Below, one piece after another: positions 39,001 through 48,000 of a stretch of 64,000 nucleotides of DNA. A program made the translations under genes and the position numbers. The stretch is from Ditylenchus dipsaci. Its lineage: Eukaryota > Nematoda > Chromadorea > Rhabditida > Anguinidae. The notes under the pieces are model-generated. The model saw only the letters and a list, made by a program, of their open reading frames with translations, did not search any database and had not been told where the DNA came from. The stretch is taken from NCBI GenBank assembly GCA_004194705.1, contig SADC01001337.1, positions 360,835 through 424,834 of the forward strand, written 5' to 3'. The first letter of the stretch is position 1. Each line of letters starts with the position of its first letter.

Positions 39001-42000
39001 GAAGCCAGTTAGGAGGAGGCAAGGAATGGGTGGCCTTGAGTACTTCCCCCCGCTTATGGACAATTCAGCAGCCTGGAATTTATTATTAGATTTAGGCAGT
39101 TGGGTACGGCTTGCCACCACCACCCTTTTATTGATCCCCGGGTCCTACTGACAGCGCAGCCATAGAGAAGGAGGGCACTACTTGGCCATCCCCTGAAGTG
39201 CCAATGGTACTAGTTGTTGTTGACGTCGTAGGGCTGCTGCCTTCACGCCACTGTTTTTTTGTTCTTTTGAAATGAAGAGGGTAGGTTTTTTCTTCCCCTC
39301 CTTCACTGCCACCACCACAAATTGGTTGGCCCAATCGTTTGTGGGTGTTTTGAAAGGAAGGCAAGGCTTTGAAGCGTTTTATTCCATACATTCATTTGGC
39401 TGTCTTCCTCTTTTTGATTAGGTTTTGTTTTTTAGTTGAAATTAATTTGAAGAGGAACTTCAAATTGAAGAGTTGTTGTATGTGTAAATGAAAAAAAATG
39501 TGCATGTTGCATGTGGGAATCGATCTTAGGACTAATTTTTTTTAGCAAAAGGACTTTTTTGAGGATTTCATTCAGGGTGTTTAAAAAATCGAGAACTGCC
39601 TATTTTTAGCTGTTTCTCAAATTTTAGCTGTTTTCGGCGGACTAATGCTGAGCGGTCATTGCTCGGCAGAAAATTTAATAACAGTTCCAAACTTTTTCGC
39701 TGCTTTTGACCTTATTGATCCTAAGAAGGCAAAAAGTTTGGTACTATTACCAGGTATGGGTGCAGGAAGGTCAGGCCCGCCCGTGCTCATTTCTGGCTCT
39801 TACTTGGATTTTTTCATTTAATATGCAGCTTTCGGCTGTTATGACACCCATAATTTTTTTTGTACAAACTGTGCGAAAAAAATTGACTAATTTAGACGCT
39901 CCCATTTTTTCCTGACAAAATTCCAGAAATTCTATTTCAACGGATTTAGCACTCTTGAGCCCTATATTAGTTTTGTATGAATTCGGTCGCTTCTCTGTGA
40001 TTTCGACCTAAATGAGCAATACTGAATTAAGCAGAGAAATTCATGTTTTTTCTCAGTACAAAAAGTAGTATTTTAGTTGAAGCACTACTGCTCCATAGAT
40101 ATAAGTTGATGAGGAAATTTAGCTGAGGCAATTGTTTGTCTTTTGAGAAAAGGAGCACTAAGCTTTTGAGGCAATCCTCGTGCTACTATTACTATGCAAA
40201 CAGTGTGGTTGTGAACACCACTTCAAGCTGCTTCAACCTTGGGTAGTGCTGGGCTTTGAACTTAGTCATCAAGGGATGTTTAGCGCGTGCTTGAGTAAAG
40301 TTAAAAAAATGTTCTCAGCCTCACGTGCTCTCTTATTATGGTTGTTTTTGTTTTTCTGGCAAAAAATGTTATTAGCGACTAAATTAGATAAAAAATTGTT
40401 TTCATACTTTTCTTGCCTTTGCTATATTATCCCTATATACAGCAATGTTTTTGGAATAATTTATTGCGAAAAATTCTACATTTCCTTTGAATTATTTCTT
40501 TTCATGAGCCCTAGTTTGTAAAAAAAGAATTTTTATAAGGATATGCCCGTTGCCGATGAAAATATTTTGAAAGGTGGGTACTAGGTGAATTCGAAATAGA
40601 ATTATTTTGAAATACAGATTTGTTGAGTACCATTTTGAAAATAAGGGGCGGCGGTAAATTCGTCCCCAGTAAATTCGTCCCCGGTAAATTCGTCCCCGGT
40701 AAATTCGTCCCCAGGTAAATTCGTCCCAAAACCGCCAATTCAAAAATTTCGAGCAGGTTCGAATCCTGGTAGTAGCAAATATTTTTCTAACTTAGAATTG
40801 TGTGGGAAATCGGGTTTGTTAGGACCAAAATTACGACTTTACCCACCTCGACCCAAATACCTTGAGTGGGTGCCTCATAATTTTATTTTTTATTTTTTTC
40901 GGGCCTTAAAACCTGTTTTATGGACTAATTCGGACATGCTGAAGATGGTTTGATAGTGCTAAAATGCTGTTTTGTAGGGTATTTCTTGAGCTTTGATAAA
41001 AACCAGTTTTGGTAAAATCAATTATTGTCCAATACTCAAAAAATACTCGACGAAACGGCGTTTCACCACTATCAAACCATCTTCAGCATGTCTGAATTAG
41101 TCCACAAAATACGTTTTGAAACGTGAAAAACGTAAAAAAAAAATTTTTGATCTAAGTGGACGACCACTTGGTCTGGTTGGTTCAGACGGAAAAATTTAAA
41201 TTCCTGCGAAATTTGTAGAGGTTCAATTTACCGCCGCCCGTACCTACCTGATGCTCTTCCTACCCACATTCGGCTTTACTAAGACGATGTGTTCTTTGAC
41301 AAGAGAAAATTGTGTTTCCTACCGATTGGATTCACCTGTTCGAAAATTTTGAATTGGCGGTTTTGGGGACGAATTTACCTGGGGACGAATTTACCGGGAC
41401 GAATTTACCGGGACGAATTTACCTAGAGTCGAAAATAAGTAATCAAAAACACTTATTGCATCGACTTTATTCTGGTTTGAATATATCACTGTTACTTACT
41501 TTTCAAATGATGCAATTCGGCAATGGGCATAAGCCTTTGAAGGCTAAAAAAATTGAAGTTGATTGTTTGATTATTTAAAAAGTTGGCCATTTGATATTGT
41601 TGACCTGCATCTATTATTCAATTTGATGTGGGGTTACTCTTGCGAATTTGAATTCCCAACTTGAAAAGGCTAGCAGAGCAATAAGCTGGGCATAATGGGG
41701 CATACCAGCGCGTTATACTGCAATTAAGGTGGGGACCAGCAATTTATTTCTCTCATGACCGTTTTCTATAAGCGTTCTACCTGATCCAACAAAAGCTTTC
41801 TGTCTAGTTTATAAAATTAGGATAATAAAAATCATAGTATCAGATTTGAGTTGAAACGAGCGAAAACATGGATGATTTTTGAAAACTTGCTGGTCCCCGC
41901 CTTAATTTGCGGCGTAACGGGCTAGTATGCCCCTGTAAGAAAGAAATGGAAGTCTGTCTCCCATTTTTTTTTATCAAAAACGTAACCCCAATATCCATCA

Positions 42001-45000
42001 CTACGGAGCTTTAACCGCAAAAGTTTATAATATACCGTATAACCTGAAAATTTTTGAAATCATAAATCAAAAATGGCCCTAAATTTGAATTCCTAGTCAA
42101 AAAAATGAGGGGTGGGGATTATTAGAGGTGGCGATTAATAGAGGTTACACGGTTGATTTATTGTGTTATTTCAAGCATATTATCAGGATTTGCTTCCCAT
42201 GCATTTATTGATTTCTATGCATCTCCCTCTACATATTCTCTACTTCCACACCTGCCTACAGTTTTGTTGTGTCTGTTTCTCTGCAGCTAAAAACACCCTA
42301 CGAACCAGGTTCTTTGATCTGCTGCTTTCAGTAAATAGGAGAAGGGTGGTTGTTGCCAGCCTGCTTGCGTGCGGCCTTCTCAGCCCAATTCTCATAACTT
42401 ATTCATTTCCTTTTAAATTTGTGTTCTTTAAGCAATTGAAAATGAATTCGTCACATGCCCGCAAGCCTGTTTTCTGGTTGTGGGAACAGACAGAACACAA
42501 TTGTTAAGAAAATTAGTGTGATATGAATTGAAAATAAACCAAACTTACCATGTTAGCCAGTAAATTCATTGTTCTGGCTCACTATTTGCTACTGCTGCTT
42601 GGTTATTGCTCACCTATTTATTTACTCAAGTATAAGTTTTTTCAGCAATATAAATTAAATATTTCTATGGAGCTTTGTCAAAATCATTTTTTGTTAGTCT
42701 ACAGTGAATTCCTCACCCATCCAGTGAATCATTTTTTGAGCAATTATTTTAGTTTATTTTTTGGGTTGAAAATTGGCTGGCTGCTTTATTGCTATGTGAA
42801 ACAATATTTCTAGCACTTGTCTGAAGAGACTATTTGTGGTGAGATGAAATCACTGAGACGGACATACGGGACTTTTTTGATACACTGCATCTCGAACTAA
42901 TTTTTTCGATGTATGTTTTTAAAAAAAAGTTCATCCTTTTTTTGAGAATCCAAATATTTAAAAAAATTCGACTACCGACTTCCTATCTTCATTTGGGGGC
43001 GAGCGGCCAGACTTCATTTTACCGGAAACCCAAAAACACGGTTTGAAGCGCTGCAAAGCAACTTTTATGACGTGAAACGGATAGTGGATAGTGAAACGGA
43101 AAACACGTTTTTGAGTGTGTGAAGGCCATTTTGGTTTGTCTTAGTCCCCCCCCCCTATCGTTTTTGGTCAAAAATCATTTATTTACTGCTGCACTTATAT
43201 GGCCTTTCCACACTTAAAAACGTGTTTTCCAACCGTATCACGGCATAGAAATTGCTTTGGAGCGCTTTAAACCGTGTTTTCGGATTTCCGGTAAATTGAA
43301 ATGCTGCCGGGCGAGCAGTAATAGGATTAAATGTTGTTAAACTTTTCTCATGTTTTCTCATTGTTAAATTTTTGAACATTCAAACCACTCGTAGTAAATA
43401 TTTGTGTTTATCTCCAGTAGAGACGGAAAAATGCCTGTCGTCGGGGTTTCGGGCGGGGTTTTTCCGTTCCAGAATTACGGTCGGGGTTTCGGGGTTATGC
43501 AAAAAAAATTCGGGGCCCCGCGGGGCCCCGTCCTAAATTTCGGGGTTTTGTGAAAAGCGTAAAAGTCGAACGAAAATGGATACTTTTCACAAAAATTTAC
43601 TGTAGTTTTTCGATTTTTTGATATTAATCATAAAGAACATCAAATTTCAACCTGTTAAACCAAAATTTTGAGATTTTACTAACTGAGTCCAAAATCAATA
43701 TTTATTGACAACCATCATGTCTCATATTTATTGGCTACCAACATATACATTTCACAACAAAAAAAACTGTGTTCGCATGCGTAAACAGAGCTTTTGTACT
43801 TCCATCCGACATCTTGATCGTTTTCATGCACACGGCACATTCCGCTTCCGCCGACGACAGTTTCGTAAAAAGTCCAATTTTCCAAATAGCACTCATCTGA
43901 ATATTATTTCACAGAGTAAACAATACTGAAACTTTCAGTCTGAAAGCCGCAAATTAAACAGGAGTATATAATGGAGGGAGGATAAAGTAGCGAGTCGCTA
44001 CTAGCGACTTTGACAAAAGTACGACAATGAGAAAAATGAAAAAGCAATTTCCCGTATTTCGGGCGGGGTTTCGGGGTTTTCGAATTGTTCGGGCGGGGTT
44101 TCGGGGCGGGGTTTTTGCCAAAATTCGGCCCGGTCGGGGCGGGCCCCGAACGGGGCCCCGCCCCGTTTCCGTCTCTAATCTCCAGCCAGCTTCAGACATT
44201 CTCAAAAATATTCAAAGAACTTAATCAGCACTAAATATTTTTACTTATTTTCTTCCGATCAAACAAAATTGTAAAACTCCAGCCTCTAGACGAAATTAGG
44301 GCCATCTGCAGGCCATTCCAATCATCCAACACGTCTCGACCATCTCCTCGTCCACCAGCCACCACCTCCAGAAGAAATGTTTGTGGTGGAGAGTCGTAGA
44401 AGCAGTGCCGTCTCGCCGCCCACCCAACCCATCAGCAACAGACACAGCAAGTCCACAGCCAAGAGTGTTTCGCCATACCTCTCGCCCATAACTCCTCGCA
44501 AACAGTCGCTCCAGGCCAGCAGTCCATCCACCCCGGGGATTGCTCGCAAGTGTTCTGGCCATTTGCTACACCCAGCTGCTCCAGCAGAAAAAATGCACAA
44601 GGCTTGTTCCTCTTCCTCTGACACAGACGAACCCTCCAATAAAGCCAGCACCTCCACAGAAACTCCACCAAAAGTATCTTTGTTTGATAAAAACGTGATG
44701 TTGCTGAGCGCAGTTGTGGCCAGATCCCGCGACTCCACCCCCTTTCCGGCATATACCAGCCGGCCGAACCACCAGAGCAGCCACTGTGGGCAATCTGCCG
44801 TGCGGAGTGGAGGGGTGGAGCGATTCCTTAAGCAAATTGGCCATGGAGAAAGCAGCTTCCATGGAGCTGGAGATGTTAAATAGGGGTGCTGGTGTGGATA
44901 TCCAGATAAATGGGGAGCAGGGGTGCTGTATATCTTCATCCCCCTGTTCTTCCACTTCTTCATGTTTTGTTGAGGGATCGGTGGAGGGTAGTGAACAAGA

Positions 45001-48000
45001 GCAACATACACCCCCACCCAGAGACTGTGTTAGTCCAGCAGTCTGTAGAAAATTGCTTTCACTTTCAGAAGATATGAACCTGCTGGTCAGAAACATAACT
45101 AAGGAGGCTAAAGCACTTGTCCAGGCAGAAATGTAATTTTTTCAATTTTTGTGATAGATTTTTATTGTCAAATGGTTTATAGATGCAGCCTGTTTCTGCT
45201 GGACAAAGAGCACTCTGAACTGGTGGCTGAGGTGTTTGAGAAAAATGGCACTTCCGATGAGTACTTGACAGAAATCAGGATGCCGTTGACGCAAGGAATT
45301 GTGGGCCATGTGGCTACTACTGGTCAGATGATGAATGTCAAAGAGGTCTACAAGTAAGTTTTTTGGATGTTCTTAGGAACAAAATGTAATAAACTATTTT
45401 TGTTTAAGCTAGGGGTGGACATGCTAGACAATTTTTCTCAAAAATTTCACAGCCGCCCTCCCCGAATCAGCTATCACTGGCCCATGCCCGCCTTTCGTTT
45501 AAACATAAAGAAATTAGTCAGAAAAAAATTATAGCACAATAAATTTCGGAAAAAAACCTATACTAAAAATTAAACCAGCATGAACGTGGGTCAACTCCTG
45601 ACTACTCCATTGTTAACACCCATTTGCTAACCAAGTTTGAGTGAGTCCCCTAAATCTTAACTACATGTCAAAAAAGAGCCATTTGTGGTCAGAAGTTACA
45701 CAAATATTAAAAAACTACACAAATATTTTTCAATAAAATAATTTTCTCTATTTAACAATGCCTGTTATTCAGCCATCCCTACTTCTATCCCAAAGTGGAC
45801 GAGAGGACAGGATTTGTGACAAGAAACATTCTCTGTTTTCCCATTAAAGATAGTCAAGGTAGTTTCTGAGAATGACTTATGTTGCTAAAATAACTGAATT
45901 GTTGTCTGTTCCAGGAAATTTGGTGGGAGTGGCGGAATTGTGCAACAAAATCGGCAAAAGTTACTTCACAAAACATGATGAACAAATCGCTACTACCTTT
46001 GCTGTCTACTGCGCCATTAGCATATCTCACGTGAGTGGTGGATTAATTGGGAAAAGTAAAACTTAGATCTCAAAATTTTGCATATTCAGTGCCTTCTCTA
46101 CCGTAAGCTCCAAGAGGCCCATAGGCGATCCCACATGGCTGCTGAGTTGCTGGTACAAGGCTCAACTCTTTCAGTGAGTGAATGACTAACTACTTTGATG
46201 GGTCCTAAACATTGATGTTCCTACTTTCAGATTGCTCCAGAAGATATTCTCCGTTTAACAGTCAGGGAAATCCCACCACCCACAAGTTTCCATGCAGAAT
46301 TCAACGGCTTCCACTTTGTTCCTAGATCTATAGGTAGTGGTGATACTTATGTTGAGGCTTCGTTGAGCATGTTCAAGGCAAGTTTGTTCTGCTTCAAGTT
46401 AGAAGTGCAGATAAGACGTTACCTCCACTTTCGGTCCCTAGCTGGGTAATACCCAATTTTTACGAAATTGATCAGTCAGTCTAGTCCGAAACCGTTAGAA
46501 TCTCAATTTCACAAGTCGTGTCTGTAATAGCTCTTTCACAAACGTTGGAGTTGGCGTCGGAGTTGGAGTTGGCGTTGGAGTTGGAGTATTTTTTTTATGA
46601 ACGCGTTTTTACTCCAACTCCAAGTCCGACTCCAACGCCAACTCCGACTCCAACTCCAACCCTTTCATAAAAAAACTCCAACTCCAACGCCAACTCCGAC
46701 TTTCATTCTTATTATTTATATTCTTATTATTTAATCTTATTAGTTGGAGTCGGCGTTGGAGTTGAAGTTGGAGTCGGCGTTGGAGTTTTTGTGAAAGGGT
46801 CGGAGTTGGCGTTGGAGTTGGAGTTGGAGTAAAAAGGTGTTCATAAAAAAAAATTACTCCAACTCCAATTCCGACGCCAACTCCGACTCCAACCCTTTCA
46901 TAAAAAACTCCAACTCCAACGCCAACTCCGACTTTCATTCTTATTATTTATATTCTTATTATTTAATCTTATTAGTTGGAGTCGGCGTTGGAGTTGGAGT
47001 TGGAGTCGGCGTTGGAGTTTTTGTGAAAGGGTCGGAGTTGGCGTTGGAGTTGGAGTAAAAGGTGTTCATAAAAAAAAATTACTCCAACTCCAATTCCAAC
47101 GCCAACTCCAACGCCAACTCCAACGCCAACTCCAACGTTTGTGAAAGAGCTATAAATGATTACGGCTTAAGGTACGTTCACATAAAAGTGTCGACCCAAG
47201 CGTTCTTTTAACGCGGGAAGAGCTGTACTTTTTTTTCTTGACCAAAACTTTTTTTCTGTTGGTATCATTTTGTAGCTAAGATTCAGGGCTTCAAAATGAG
47301 GTATTGACAAGCCACATCTGAAATGAAAAATTGGGGTAAAAATGCTTAGGTCCGCACTCAGGTCGACACTCAGGCCCACACTCTGTGAGTGTCGACCCGA
47401 GTGTCGACCTGAGTGCGGACCTAAGCATTTTTACCCAATTTTTCATTTCAGATGTGGCTTGTCAATACCTCATTTTGAAGCCCTGAATCTTAGCTACAAA
47501 ATGATACCAACAGAAAAAAAGTTTTGGTCAAGAAAAAAAAGTACAGCTCTTCCCGCGTTAAAAACACCCCAAATCTCACACTCAGGTTGACACTCATTGT
47601 GAACGTGCCTTTAGACAATGAGAATAAGAAGATTCCAATATAAAGTCACACTTTGTGGAAAAAGAGTGTCGTTATATTGGGACCAGTGGCATAGTCAGGG
47701 CGGAGGCAGGGGGAGGCTCTGACTGTAATGTTTGAGTCTTATTGGCAAAGTCGTACTAATTTTCAGAAACGACTAGTGAAATCGAGATTTTTACGGTCTT
47801 TGGACCAGACTGACAAAAGACAGCTGGCGAAAGATCAGTGTCGGATCCACATGTGGAACTAAATTGAGGGGGTGACATCTTATCAAAATTTGACTGTGCG
47901 CATAAAAATAGCAAAACTCATTTAGCAAGCTCATTTTAATCCAATAATTTTTTCAGGAACTTGGCTTTATTGACAAATATCGAGTGAGAAGGAGGACACT

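Noticed and set aside
40655..40735. Regular direct repeats that look like a CRISPR array
   Set aside because: The units are contiguous with no unique spacers, the DNA is animal, and the same units recur inverted as a transposon end.
40748..40775. GGTTCGAATCC, resembling a tRNA B box or SINE
   Set aside because: No matching A box, acceptor stem or cloverleaf fits around it. Similar isolated matches near 14,430 and 16,910 also lack the rest of a tRNA.
42163..42507. Possible extra exon or small membrane protein
   Set aside because: Only an acceptor-like TCTGCAG is visible; there is no donor, phase partner or family match, so no gene is called.
44322..45017. 231-codon open frame on the minus strand
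   Set aside because: It is antisense to the Ser/Pro-rich PDE2-like linker exon; codon bias of such exons opens the opposite strand. No family resemblance.
46609..47058. Open frames of alternating Gly-Val or Pro-Thr
   Set aside because: Translation of GTTGGA/TCCAAC repeats; low complexity only.
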